Below, one piece after another: positions 1-7,879 of a stretch of 10,597 nucleotides of DNA; the stretch's first letter is position 1; each line of letters begins with the position of its first letter. Made by a program: the position numbers and the translations under genes. The notes below the pieces were generated by a model. That model did no database searches and had not been told where the DNA came from. It saw only the letters and a program-made list of their open reading frames with translations. Source of the DNA: Methanoregulaceae archaeon (GTDB lineage Archaea; Halobacteriota; Methanomicrobia; Methanomicrobiales; Methanospirillaceae); the NCBI GenBank assembly GCA_025453715.1, contig JALOPT010000045.1:1-10597 (forward strand). Direction: 5' to 3'.

Positions 1-1
1 G

Positions 2-1663
2 GGCGTTTGACACACAGTCTTTCCAGCCGAATATTTCCCCGATATGCTTTGTGACTGCCTTAATGACCTCGAGGATATCTGCCGCTACCGTGAGGTCCTG
101 TGAGAGTGCAAAGAGTGTACTTGTCTCCTTTTCACGGACCTGGGCTGCAAATGCATGTTCCCGTACTCTGGCAACGAGCAGGCTGATAACACCGGCAACC
201 ACGATCAAACCAATAAATGTAATGACATACTCGGTATCGGAGATGCTGAAACTCAGGTATGGAGTAACAAAAAAGAAATCAAAAGCAAGAACACCGAGAA
301 TTGCGCTCAAAATGGCCGGGCGCAGGCCCCAGAGAAAAGCCGTCAGGACAACGACCAGCAGGTAAAACATCAGGAGGTTTGTCTGGGATATGTAAGGTTT
401 GAGCAGCAATCCTGCCAGGGTAGTTACAATAATTAGCCCTATGCATCCTGCATAGCCTTTCGGAGTGGTCCCCGGCAACAGGGGTTCCATTTCAACAGGA
501 GTTACAGGTTCCTTTTCCTGGCTGCTGATTACATAAACATCAATAGTCCCGCTGTTATGGATGAGCGTGTCTACCACTGAACCGAAAACAAACTCCTGCC
601 ACCGTGGGCGCAGTGTCTTCCCGATGATAATTCGCGTGATATTATGTTTTTTGGCATATTCAATGGCGGTATCGGCTACACTTATCCCGAATATGGTTGC
701 TGTCGTCGCACCGAGTTTTTCAGCGAGCTGGAGGTTTCGCCAGACCTGCTCCTTCGCATTTTTCGAGAGCCTGTGATGTGAAGGGGTCTCAACGTAGATT
801 GCGTCCCAGTTTGCATTAATCCTGTCTGCCTGTCTCCTTGCTGTCCGGACAAGCCGTTCTGAAAGCGGGCTCGGGCCGACACAGACCAGTATTCGTTCCC
901 CGGCATGCCATGGGCCGGGGATAGAGCGGGTCTGCATGTACGAAAGCATCTGGTCATCAACCCGCTCTGCCGCACGGCGCAGGGCAATTTCACGGAGAGC
1001 ATACAGGTTTCCCTCGTTGAAAAACTGCTCAATGGCCCGTGCAGCCATTTCCGGGACATACACTTTCCCTTCCCGCAGCCGTTGCAAGAGCTCAGGGGGT
1101 GCAAGGTCAACAAGTTCGATCTCTGTTGCTTCGTCGATTACCCCGTCTGGTATTGTTTCCCGGACGACTATGTTGGTGATCTGGGCAATCACATCATTCA
1201 GGCTCTCGAGGTGCTGGACATTGAGGGTGGTATAGACATCTATCCCCGCATCGAGCAGTTCTTCCACGTCCTGGTAACGCTTGAGGTGACGGGAGCCTGG
1301 TGCATTGGTGTGTGCCAGCTCGTCGACAAGCACGAGGTCAGGCCGGGCAGCAATGACCGCATCGAGGTCCATCTCTTCCAGTTTTACTTCCCGGTACTCG
1401 ACAATTTTTCTTGGAATGATGGTCAGGCCGGCAAGGAGAGCTTCAGTTTCGGGCCTTCCATGAGTCTCAATATACCCGATCTGGACATTTACACCTTCTT
1501 TTTTCCTGAGGTGTGCTGCGTTCAGCATTTCGTAGGTCTTTCCAACCCCGGCCACGTATCCGAGAAAGATCTTGAGACGTCCTCTTTTCTTCTGTCGTTC
1601 TTCATTGAGGACATGGGCGAGGAGGAGGTCCGGGTCAGGTCTTTTGTCGCTATTCAGCACCAT
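2..1663 (-). CDS. kdpD: KdpD, potassium/turgor sensor protein (3' part outside window)
   Basis: Sensor of the Kdp potassium uptake system; in bacteria KdpD controls KdpE, which switches on the transporter genes. I translated 554 codons, open to the window edge. Residues 28-240 match the cytoplasmic KdpD N-terminal domain: Walker A GYVAGVGKT (35-43), Walker B LVLVDE (110-115), then AHTNAPGSRH and TTLNVQHLESL. A universal-stress-protein-like domain covers about 256-380. Four membrane segments follow at roughly 404-423, 430-446, 449-466 and 478-498 (DUF4118 arrangement), then the start of what should be a GAF-like region. Any histidine-kinase core lies beyond the window, so whether this is a full kinase or a truncated archaeal form cannot be judged. 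The ATG is 5 bases past the kdpB stop, with GGGGGTG 8 bases upstream inside kdpB, so the two are probably coupled. The USP domain reads like E. coli KdpD (ERLVRTA, AIYVETP). I do not see the spacing expected of the SxS-x20-FTAxY cyclic-di-AMP motif. Confidence 0.93.
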   Translation of the reverse strand, partial: MVLNSDKRPDPDLLLAHVLNEERQKKRGRLKIFLGYVAGVGKTYEMLNAAHLRKKEGVNVQIGYIETHGRPETEALLAGLTIIPRKIVEYREVKLEEMDLDAVIAARPDLVLVDELAHTNAPGSRHLKRYQDVEELLDAGIDVYTTLNVQHLESLNDVIAQITNIVVRETIPDGVIDEATEIELVDLAPPELLQRLREGKVYVPEMAARAIEQFFNEGNLYALREIALRRAAERVDDQMLSYMQTRSIPGPWHAGERILVCVGPSPLSERLVRTARRQADRINANWDAIYVETPSHHRLSKNAKEQVWRNLQLAEKLGATTATIFGISVADTAIEYAKKHNITRIIIGKTLRPRWQEFVFGSVVDTLIHNSGTIDVYVISSQEKEPVTPVEMEPLLPGTTPKGYAGCIGLIIVTTLAGLLLKPYISQTNLLMFYLLVVVLTAFLWGLRPAILSAILGVLAFDFFFVTPYLSFSISDTEYVITFIGLIVVAGVISLLVARVREHAFAAQVREKETSTLFALSQDLTVAADILEVIKAVTKHIGEIFGWKDCVSNA

Positions 1664-1668
1664 GGCAT

Positions 1669-3759
1669 TTACACCCCCATGAGGACGAGGAGGAGATCAA
1701 TTATTTTAATCCCGATAAACGGGGCAATTATTCCCCCGACGCCGTACATAATTATGTTGTTTCTCAGTGCTTCCTCCGCAGTCATCGGTTTATACGTTAC
1801 TCCGCGAAGTGCGAGAGGAATAAGCAAGACAATGATAAGTGCATTAAAAATTACCGCGGAGAGGATCGCATTATGAAGCCCTAATATGTTCAGGGCTGCC
1901 AATGCCGGGTAAGTGGTGATGAAGGCCGCCGGGATAATGGCGAAATACTTGGCAAGGTCATTCGCAATCGAAAAGGTGGTGAGTGCCCCCCTTGTCATCA
2001 GCAGTTGTTTCCCGATCTCAACAATCTCGATCAGCTTGGTGGGGTTGCTGTCAAGGTCGATCATGTTTGCCGCTTCACGGGCCGGCTGGGTCCCGGTATT
2101 CATTGCTACGGCAACGTCTGCCTGGGCAAGGGCAGGTGCGTCATTCGTACCATCCCCGGTCATCGCGACCATGCGGCCCCCTGCCTGGTAATCCCTGATC
2201 ATGCGGAGCTTGCTTTCAGGGGTAGCCTCCGCGAGGAAATCATCCACCCCTGCCTCAGCTGCAATAGTCGCGGCGGTAAGCCTGTTATCACCGGTGATCA
2301 TCACGGTTTTAATTCCCATGCGTCTCAGCTGGGAAAAACGCTCCTTGATCCCACCCTTTACAACGTCTTTGAGGTGGATGACCCCGAGTGCCTTTCCATC
2401 CTTCGCAACGACCAGGGGCGTACCTCCCGAGCCGGATATTGCCTCAACTTTCGCTTTCAGGTCCGGGGAAACACTGTTTCCATTCTCTGTCATGTAATGT
2501 GCAATTGCATCGGTGGCGCCTTTCCTGATGGAAACAGGCCCGATATCTACGCCACTCATCCGTGTATGGCTCGAAAACGCGATGAACTGCATTTCCGGAC
2601 CTGTTTCATGAGCCCCCACCATCCGGCCACGGAGCCCGTACCGCTCCTTGACAAGGACCACAATACTTCGTCCTTCCGGGGTCTCGTCTGCAAGGGAAGC
2701 AAGCTGGGCCATTTCAGCAAGATCGTTTATATCGTTCCCGTCAACCGGGATCAACTCCACCGCCTGGCGGTTTCCAAGGGTGATCGTCCCCGTCTTGTCG
2801 AGCAGGAGGACATCCACATCTCCTGCTGCCTCTATTGCCCTCCCCGAGGTCGTTATAACATTACGGCGGATTAACCGGTCCATCCCTGCAATGCCGATAG
2901 CACTGAGCAGTCCACCGATAGTGGTCGGGGCAAGGCAGACAAGGAGCGCAATAAGCGTTGTCACCGTAATAACCTGCCCGAACCCTGCAACCTCCACGGA
3001 ATAGAATGAAAATGCCCAGAGGGTCGCACATACGACAATGAAAATGGCAGTAAGGCCAATAAGCAGGATGTTAAGGGCAATTTCGTTCGGGGTCTTCTGT
3101 CGCTTTGCTCCTTCGATAAGCGAGATCATGTGGTCGAGGAACCCTTCTCCCGGATTCGCCGTTACCCGGATGATGAGCCAGTCTGAAAGAATAACAGTCC
3201 CGCCGGTAACGGCACTACGGTCGCCGCCCGACTCCCGGATGACCGGTGCACTTTCACCGGTTATGGCACTCTCGTTCACCGATGCGACGCCTTCAGCAAT
3301 CTCTCCGTCGAGGGGGATCGTATCTCCTGAACGGACGAAGTAGAGATCGGACTTGCGGAGATTCGACGAAGGGATAACAGCATAATCTGAATTGTCAGGC
3401 ATGCTGTTTTTGACAATCCTGTAGTCCTCCCTCAATTTCTTCGCTTCAGTGTCCTGCCGCATTTTCCGGAGTGACTCGGCCTGGGCTTTTCCCCTGCCTT
3501 CTGCAAGCGCTTCGGCAAAATTCGCAAAAATCACCGTGAACCAGAGCCAGATGCTAATTGCACCGATGAATGCTGCCGGGGCCTCACCATGGCCGGACAG
3601 GGCCTGCAACCAGAGGAGTGTTGTGATGACCGATCCAATTTCAACGACGAACATCACGACGTTTTTTGCCATTAAACGGGGGTCCAGTTTCAGGAATGCA
3701 TCGATGATTGCCCGTTTATAGAGGGAGACCTGGTCCTTCCGGGTATCAGGATCAGACAT
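1669..3759 (-). CDS. kdpB: KdpB, P-type ATPase catalytic subunit of the potassium pump
   Basis: ATP-hydrolysing subunit of the high-affinity potassium pump in the cytoplasmic membrane; it drives uptake through KdpA. The 696-residue length is normal for KdpB (E. coli about 682). Visible elements in order: two N-terminal membrane segments (about 33-53 and 62-82), actuator-domain TGES (167-170), fourth-helix LAPTTIGGL (276-284), phosphorylation site DKTGT with Asp321, nucleotide-domain KGAT (413-416), hinge TGDGTNDAP (534-542), and the fifth-helix DLAKYFAIIPA (601-611), whose Asp and Lys match the pair central to coupling in E. coli. Ser170 of TGES corresponds to the serine whose phosphorylation inhibits E. 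coli KdpB. Start: AGGAGG lies 8 bases before the ATG, which overlaps the kdpCA stop (ATGTCTGA). Two small oddities: Ala277 where E. coli has Ile before the conserved Pro, and a shortened loop near residue 629. Confidence 0.97.
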   Translation of the reverse strand: MSDPDTRKDQVSLYKRAIIDAFLKLDPRLMAKNVVMFVVEIGSVITTLLWLQALSGHGEAPAAFIGAISIWLWFTVIFANFAEALAEGRGKAQAESLRKMRQDTEAKKLREDYRIVKNSMPDNSDYAVIPSSNLRKSDLYFVRSGDTIPLDGEIAEGVASVNESAITGESAPVIRESGGDRSAVTGGTVILSDWLIIRVTANPGEGFLDHMISLIEGAKRQKTPNEIALNILLIGLTAIFIVVCATLWAFSFYSVEVAGFGQVITVTTLIALLVCLAPTTIGGLLSAIGIAGMDRLIRRNVITTSGRAIEAAGDVDVLLLDKTGTITLGNRQAVELIPVDGNDINDLAEMAQLASLADETPEGRSIVVLVKERYGLRGRMVGAHETGPEMQFIAFSSHTRMSGVDIGPVSIRKGATDAIAHYMTENGNSVSPDLKAKVEAISGSGGTPLVVAKDGKALGVIHLKDVVKGGIKERFSQLRRMGIKTVMITGDNRLTAATIAAEAGVDDFLAEATPESKLRMIRDYQAGGRMVAMTGDGTNDAPALAQADVAVAMNTGTQPAREAANMIDLDSNPTKLIEIVEIGKQLLMTRGALTTFSIANDLAKYFAIIPAAFITTYPALAALNILGLHNAILSAVIFNALIIVLLIPLALRGVTYKPMTAEEALRNNIIMYGVGGIIAPFIGIKIIDLLLVLMGV
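1672..1678 (-). promoter_or_regulatory. Shine-Dalgarno site of kdpD
   Basis: GGGGGTG on the minus strand, formed by the last two sense codons of kdpB plus a base, 8 bases before the kdpD ATG. It decides the kdpD start: the nearer ATG at 1666-1668 hits a stop within a few codons. Confidence 0.7.
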
Positions 3760-6178
3760 GGAAGAGGCCTCCTGACACTATCTGAAGATATTCAGCTACA
3801 GGCCCGAGGGCAAGGACGGGGAGAAAACTCAGTGCCCCGACAATCACTATCACGAATACAAGCCAGATAATGAAGAGCGGGCGATGGTCATGCAGGGTCC
3901 CTTCACTTACCGGGACAATCTTTTTCATTGCAAACGCCCCGGCCAGGGCGAGGGTAAGGATGGCTGGCAGATAACGGCCGGTTACCATCATGATCGCGGT
4001 AATGAGATTATAAAAGAGGCTGTTAACCGAGAGACCTGCAAATGCACTGCCGTTGTTCTGGGATACTGATGTGACTGCGTAGAGAATTTCTGAAAAACCA
4101 TGGGCTCCCGGGTTTAATACGCCCGCTTTTCCCACTTCCGTAAGAGCGGCAATGGCAGTTCCGGTGAGGATAAGAACAATGGGGATTATGATGATGATCG
4201 TCGCTATTTTCATCTCATAGGGTTCGATTCTCTTACCAAGATATTCAGGTGTCCTTCCTACCATGAGCCCGGCAATAAACATGGCAATAATAATAAAGAC
4301 GAGCATCCCGTAGAGTCCTGATCCGACACCCCCATAGACCACCTCCCCGAACTGCATCATCAGCATCTGGGCAAAACCTCCCATCGGCATGAAGGAATCA
4401 TGCATGGAATTTACCGCACCACATGACGTAGCCGTCGTCACTATCGAGAACATTGATGCAAACGGAACACCGAAACGTACCTCCTTTCCTTCCATGTTGC
4501 CACCCGGCTGGAGAGCCCCCCCCGTCTGATCGACGCCAAGCGGGGTGAATGCCGGATTTCCCCCGGTTTCCGACCAGATGGCAAGACCAAGCAGCGGGAC
4601 AAAAATAATGGTCATGGCAATAAGGACGGCAATCCCTTTTCTCGCAGATCCAACCATTCTTCCGTACGTATAACAGAGGCAGACAGGGATCACCAGGATA
4701 GCCAGGATCTCGATAAAATTAGAAAATGGTGTGGGATTTTCGAACGGGTGGGCTGAATTTGTGTTAAAGAACCCTCCCCCGTTGGTCCCCAGCACCTTGA
4801 TTGCTACCTGTGAGGCTGCCGGTCCAAGCGGGATCGTCTGCGTCGTAACAAGGACCCCGTTACTGTCTTTTACCGGATCGAGGAGGGGAACGGTTACGGG
4901 TCCGCTGAAGGTCTGCACGGAACCCTGGGATACGAGAATGACTGAAATGATGATACATACCGGCAGGAGAATAATGATGCCCCGTGTCAGGAGTACCCAG
5001 AAATTACCGATTTTTTCAGTTGATTTTCGCGATAATCCGTAAATAAGAGCGATCAGAACTGCCATGCCGGTCGCTGCAGAGACAAAATTCTGCACGGTAA
5101 GTGCGATCATCTGGGTGAGGTAACTGAGCGTCGTTTCCCCTGCATATGCCTGCCAGTTGGTATTGGTAGCAAAACTGACTGCGGTATTCAGGGACAGGTC
5201 CAACGGTACCGGTCCCAGCCCGGCAGGGTTCAGGGGGAGGAGGTGCTGGACCTGCTGCACCAGGAAGACCACAATTATTCCGGTGAGGTTGAAGACCAGC
5301 AAAGCAACGGCAAATGATCTCCAGTCCATCTCCTCATCGGGTCTTGTCCCGATGACCCGGTACACCCAGGCTTCAACAGGTGCTGTAACAGGTGTCAGAA
5401 TAGTATGCTCACCGGTATACACCCGTGCCATAAACCGGCCGAACGGGACCAGCAGGAGTATAAGGACGACCCCATACAGTGCTAGCTGGAAGATGTCCTG
5501 CTCACTAATCCCGGGGAAGGGAGTTGCAATTTCCTGATCAGGTACTCGCTCTTTTTCCACGGGGACAAATATACGGTGTGATGCAAGATCATCCAGCGCA
5601 AGATTTAATGACAGGACATTCACTCTTGCTTCGCCAAAAAGCCAGTACTGAGGTCTTTGTGTGTTCTGATCGATAAGCCATGCAATATCCGTTTCGCTAA
5701 TATTCCTCGCCTTTGCGACCCGGCTGACCTGGTACCTTGCCGCAGCAATGCTGATGTCAGGGTCAAGACCACTTGCCGAGGTGGTCACCAGGTCGACGGG
5801 GACCGCAAGATAATTACCTGGGTCCGCTGCCCGCAATGCAGTAACCCTGGCAGATACTGCGTTGATTAATTCAGGATTTGTCGGGCCGATGTTCGATCCG
5901 GCCGAGGGTTCCGGGTTGTAAGGGTAGGATGTTGTTGCTGATGGCCGACCCCAGAAGTAACCCGGCGAGGAAAAAGGCTGGCCGATTAAGGCAGAGCCGG
6001 CGATACTTCCGTTATGAATAATAAGATCCCCGTTTGCCTTTCCATGGAAGGTAACCTGTGCAATACCCGTCACCAGTAACGGGTAGAGCAGGCCGGTCAC
6101 TAGCGTTAACAGGAGAAAAATAATCAATGCCGTCCGAATTTGTGTCCTGAATGCTGACGGGACCGATTCAGGTTGCAT
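3752..6178 (-). CDS. kdpCA: KdpC-KdpA fusion: potassium pump accessory subunit joined to the potassium-translocating channel subunit
   Basis: One uninterrupted frame encodes two Kdp subunits that are normally separate. Numbered from the furthest upstream start (TTG at 6230-6232), residues 19-216 are KdpC: one membrane helix (about 34-56), SALIGQPF (80-87), GRPSAT (95-100), YNPEPSAGSN, SASGLDPDIS, RVAKARN (171-177) and the closing LNLALDDL (209-216). A linker of about 25 residues leads into KdpA (241-826), of full length, with its four selectivity-filter loops: TNTNWQ (356-361), LGTNGGGF (481-488), TSCGAV (602-607) and NNGSAF (726-731), plus GRTPEYLGK. I prefer the ATG at 6176-6178 (residue 19, 808 aa): GGTGTGG precedes it, and the TATA element implies transcription starting near 6230, on top of the TTG. 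There is no Met between residues 20 and 267, and the one GTG in the linker has no Shine-Dalgarno site, so separate translation of KdpA looks unlikely. The stop overlaps the kdpB start by 8 bases. Confidence 0.95.
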   Translation of the reverse strand: MQPESVPSAFRTQIRTALIIFLLLTLVTGLLYPLLVTGIAQVTFHGKANGDLIIHNGSIAGSALIGQPFSSPGYFWGRPSATTSYPYNPEPSAGSNIGPTNPELINAVSARVTALRAADPGNYLAVPVDLVTTSASGLDPDISIAAARYQVSRVAKARNISETDIAWLIDQNTQRPQYWLFGEARVNVLSLNLALDDLASHRIFVPVEKERVPDQEIATPFPGISEQDIFQLALYGVVLILLLVPFGRFMARVYTGEHTILTPVTAPVEAWVYRVIGTRPDEEMDWRSFAVALLVFNLTGIIVVFLVQQVQHLLPLNPAGLGPVPLDLSLNTAVSFATNTNWQAYAGETTLSYLTQMIALTVQNFVSAATGMAVLIALIYGLSRKSTEKIGNFWVLLTRGIIILLPVCIIISVILVSQGSVQTFSGPVTVPLLDPVKDSNGVLVTTQTIPLGPAASQVAIKVLGTNGGGFFNTNSAHPFENPTPFSNFIEILAILVIPVCLCYTYGRMVGSARKGIAVLIAMTIIFVPLLGLAIWSETGGNPAFTPLGVDQTGGALQPGGNMEGKEVRFGVPFASMFSIVTTATSCGAVNSMHDSFMPMGGFAQMLMMQFGEVVYGGVGSGLYGMLVFIIIAMFIAGLMVGRTPEYLGKRIEPYEMKIATIIIIIPIVLILTGTAIAALTEVGKAGVLNPGAHGFSEILYAVTSVSQNNGSAFAGLSVNSLFYNLITAIMMVTGRYLPAILTLALAGAFAMKKIVPVSEGTLHDHRPLFIIWLVFVIVIVGALSFLPVLALGPVAEYLQIVSGGLFHV
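3768..3773 (-). promoter_or_regulatory. Shine-Dalgarno site of kdpB
   Basis: AGGAGG on the minus strand, 8 bases before the kdpB ATG and inside the last codons of kdpCA. With the 8-base gene overlap, it points to translational coupling of the pump subunits. Confidence 0.8.
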
Positions 6179-6251
6179 ATTTCCACACCCTATGTGGGCA
6201 CCACAACCTGGTGTGATTGCGGATGTATCCAATACAGCGTGTCCGGGTTAT

Positions 6252-6260
6252 TGTATATAT
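6252..6260 (-). promoter_or_regulatory. TATA element of the kdp operon promoter
   Basis: The minus strand reads ATATATACA here, in an AT-rich gap. With usual archaeal spacing (about 25 bases from the TATA centre to the transcript start), transcription would start near 6230. That gives roughly a 50-base leader before the ATG at 6178. No clear BRE is visible. Position is inferred from sequence only. Confidence 0.6.
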
Positions 6261-6303
6261 GCTAGTTGGTCGCTGGCATTGTTTTCCTTAGCAGAAAGTT
6301 GAG

Positions 6304-6315
6304 ATATCCGGATAT
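6304..6315. repeat. perfect 12-base palindrome, possible operator of the kdp promoter
   Basis: ATATCCGGATAT is its own reverse complement. It lies about 45 bases upstream of the kdp TATA element, a place where archaeal activators can bind. ATATCCG recurs at 6383-6389. No regulator is identified, and AT-rich palindromes of this size can occur by chance. Confidence 0.3.
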
Positions 6316-6539
6316 TACAAATTATTTGGCTTTAATTTTGAAATATTACAGGAAAAATAACCTCGTTAATTGTTAGGAGTGAATATCCGCGGTTTTTGCA
6401 TTGGCGATTTCAATAATTCTATATAGTGTAGAAACCTTCTTCCATCAAAGTAGCCGATATCAGGGAAACTGAAATCTTACTCTTCGTGAAGACCCTTTTG
6501 TTATTCGGGATGTACTATCCGCTTATGTGATTGTCCGAT

Positions 6540-7730
6540 TTAGTATACCGGGATCAAACCCCTGCTGTCGCCGGTAATACACCTGCCCCCGCCACGGGCA
6601 ACCACAAAAGTATTTTCAATACCGACAAGCCCTACACCTGGGATCCCCTTCTTGGGCTCAACGGCAAATACCATTCCTTCCTGCAACGGCTCGGTAAATC
6701 CCTCTGCAATGACCGGCATCTCGTCGATCCAGAGCCCGATCCCATGGCCGAGGAACTTTACTGCGTGGTTCCCGAACCCCATAAAATTGTCCAGGAAACA
6801 AAGCGGAAGATCTGCCATGACTGACCGGTAAATCTCCTCCGGAATGGCCCCCGGCTGTAACATCGCGGCAATCCTGTCCTGGATCTCCAGGCACCGGTTA
6901 TGCACCAGTATGGCGTCTTCCGGGATTGGACTACCGAACATGTAGGTCATTGTCTTGTCGGTCTGGTACCCATGGTAACCACACCCGATATCTATGACTA
7001 CAAGGTCACCGTTCCGGAGTTTCCGGTCCCGGCATCCCATCAGCGGGGTGGAAGGATGCATTCCGGAGATACCGCCAGGGGTATTCACACAGGTTGGAGA
7101 AATGGAGCTGGTACCAAACCCGATCTGGCCGAGCAGCATCTCGTTGAACATGCCGAACCGTATGATGCCCTGGTGCCCCTCCTTTACCATCAGGGAGTAA
7201 AGGTCGCATGTCAGCGAGACCTCGCACATCCCTTCCTCAAGCATACCCGGTACACGGTCCTCCAGTACGTGCCGGTGGATCCTCCCGGCGTGTTCCATCA
7301 GCGAGAGTTCGTAGGGACTTTTCACTGCCCTCACCGCTCCCACCTGCTCATCGACTGCTTTTATCTCCGTAAACGGGAGGTACTTCTGCAGCCGCCCGAG
7401 CTGGGACAACGTCATCATGTCTGTTTCCAGGTATACCGAAGAGGGGAGATTACCCATGCCTGCTGCCACATCACGATAGCTCTTCATCTTTCTGATATCA
7501 GGAAAAAGGGATTCGTTCTCTGCCCGCTCGTAACTCTGCCTGACCCAGAACACCGGTTCGCTCCCGTTCGGGATCAGCAGGAGACCATCCTGCATGGTCC
7601 CCGTGAAGTAGTAGAGCGGGATCTTTCCGACGATGGCCGCAAGCTCCCATCCCGGTTGTGCATAATCCATCCTTGCCCGGAAACGGTTCATACGGTCTTC
7701 GAGTTCGCGGTACGGGACTTTATCCTGCAT
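6540..7730 (-). CDS. M24-family metallopeptidase (Xaa-Pro aminopeptidase/prolidase type)
   Basis: Probably a cytoplasmic dimetal peptidase that cleaves at Xaa-Pro bonds, or a non-peptidase relative in the creatinase/prolidase superfamily. Counting from the start used here (396 aa), a creatinase-type N-terminal domain fills about residues 1-130 and the pita-bread catalytic domain the rest. All five expected metal ligands are visible: Asp247 (VVIDIG), Asp258 (YQTDKT), His329 (LGHGIGL), Glu358 (AVEPK) and Glu372 (GIENT). I chose the ATG at 7728-7730 because the protein then begins MQDKVPYRELEDRM, as in relatives. ATG at 7755-7757 (9 residues longer) and the most upstream ATG at 7796 remain possible; the last would overlap the divergent gene's longest reading. 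No strong Shine-Dalgarno site is present, and a weak TATA-like CATTATGC near 7757-7764 would fit a nearly leaderless transcript. Substrate cannot be told from sequence. It is divergent to the flavin oxidoreductase. Confidence 0.88.
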   Translation of the reverse strand: MQDKVPYRELEDRMNRFRARMDYAQPGWELAAIVGKIPLYYFTGTMQDGLLLIPNGSEPVFWVRQSYERAENESLFPDIRKMKSYRDVAAGMGNLPSSVYLETDMMTLSQLGRLQKYLPFTEIKAVDEQVGAVRAVKSPYELSLMEHAGRIHRHVLEDRVPGMLEEGMCEVSLTCDLYSLMVKEGHQGIIRFGMFNEMLLGQIGFGTSSISPTCVNTPGGISGMHPSTPLMGCRDRKLRNGDLVVIDIGCGYHGYQTDKTMTYMFGSPIPEDAILVHNRCLEIQDRIAAMLQPGAIPEEIYRSVMADLPLCFLDNFMGFGNHAVKFLGHGIGLWIDEMPVIAEGFTEPLQEGMVFAVEPKKGIPGVGLVGIENTFVVARGGGRCITGDSRGLIPVY

Positions 7731-7850
7731 GTACCTACAATGTCTGATGATAGTCATGCATAATGGTTCCCGCTCTTGTCGCGTCCTCCGGGACACCGCA
7801 ACAGGGATCGCTTCGGTCCATTGACGTCAGGGGACCGGGAAAGCGAATGA

Positions 7851-7859
7851 CATATTATT
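7851..7859 (+). promoter_or_regulatory. TATA-like element of the flavin oxidoreductase gene
   Basis: CATATTATT is centred 25 bases before the ATG at 7880, the spacing of an archaeal TATA box to a leaderless transcript start. If this is right, the upstream in-frame ATGs at 7763, 7847 and 7862 are not used. Inferred from spacing only. Confidence 0.4.
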
Positions 7860-7879
7860 CCATGCGTTCATCCGGTACT

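Larger units (their letters stand above)
6233..6539. other. AT-rich gap between the M24 peptidase gene and the kdp operon
   Basis: No supportable gene on either strand: the few minus-strand ATGs open frames of 5-11 codons, none of them hydrophobic like KdpF. The gap holds the 3' flank of the peptidase gene and the kdp promoter. It contains a perfect 12-base palindrome at 6304-6315, related AT-rich words at 6383-6389 and 6453-6460, and a short inverted repeat TCTTCGTGAAGA at 6481-6492. The last has too small a loop to be called a terminator. Confidence 0.6.

Noticed and set aside
682..1113. 143-codon minus-strand frame rich in Ser, Arg and Cys
   Set aside because: It is a shifted frame of kdpD; the correct frame reads through the whole region as KdpD without a stop.
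905..1876. 323-codon plus-strand open frame opposite kdpD and the end of kdpB
   Set aside because: The minus strand here encodes clear KdpD with Walker A and B motifs; the plus-strand translation has no recognisable domain and spans a gene boundary, as expected of an antisense shadow.
2005..2874. 289-codon plus-strand open frame
   Set aside because: Antisense to the conserved nucleotide-binding and hinge region of KdpB; no domain seen.
6179..6232. 18-residue N-terminal extension from a TTG start, with a GCGAHIGCG stretch that looks like a small metal-binding motif
   Set aside because: The TTG lies at the predicted transcript start and lacks a ribosome site; the ATG at 6176-6178 has a Shine-Dalgarno-like sequence and fits normal KdpC starts. 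The Cys-rich stretch is probably leader.
6481..6492. Inverted repeat TCTTCGTGAAGA as terminator of the peptidase gene
   Set aside because: The stem is 5 bases with a 2-base loop and no T run follows on the peptidase strand.
6900..7763. 287-codon plus-strand open frame
   Set aside because: Antisense to the M24 peptidase, whose five metal ligands are all in the minus-strand frame.
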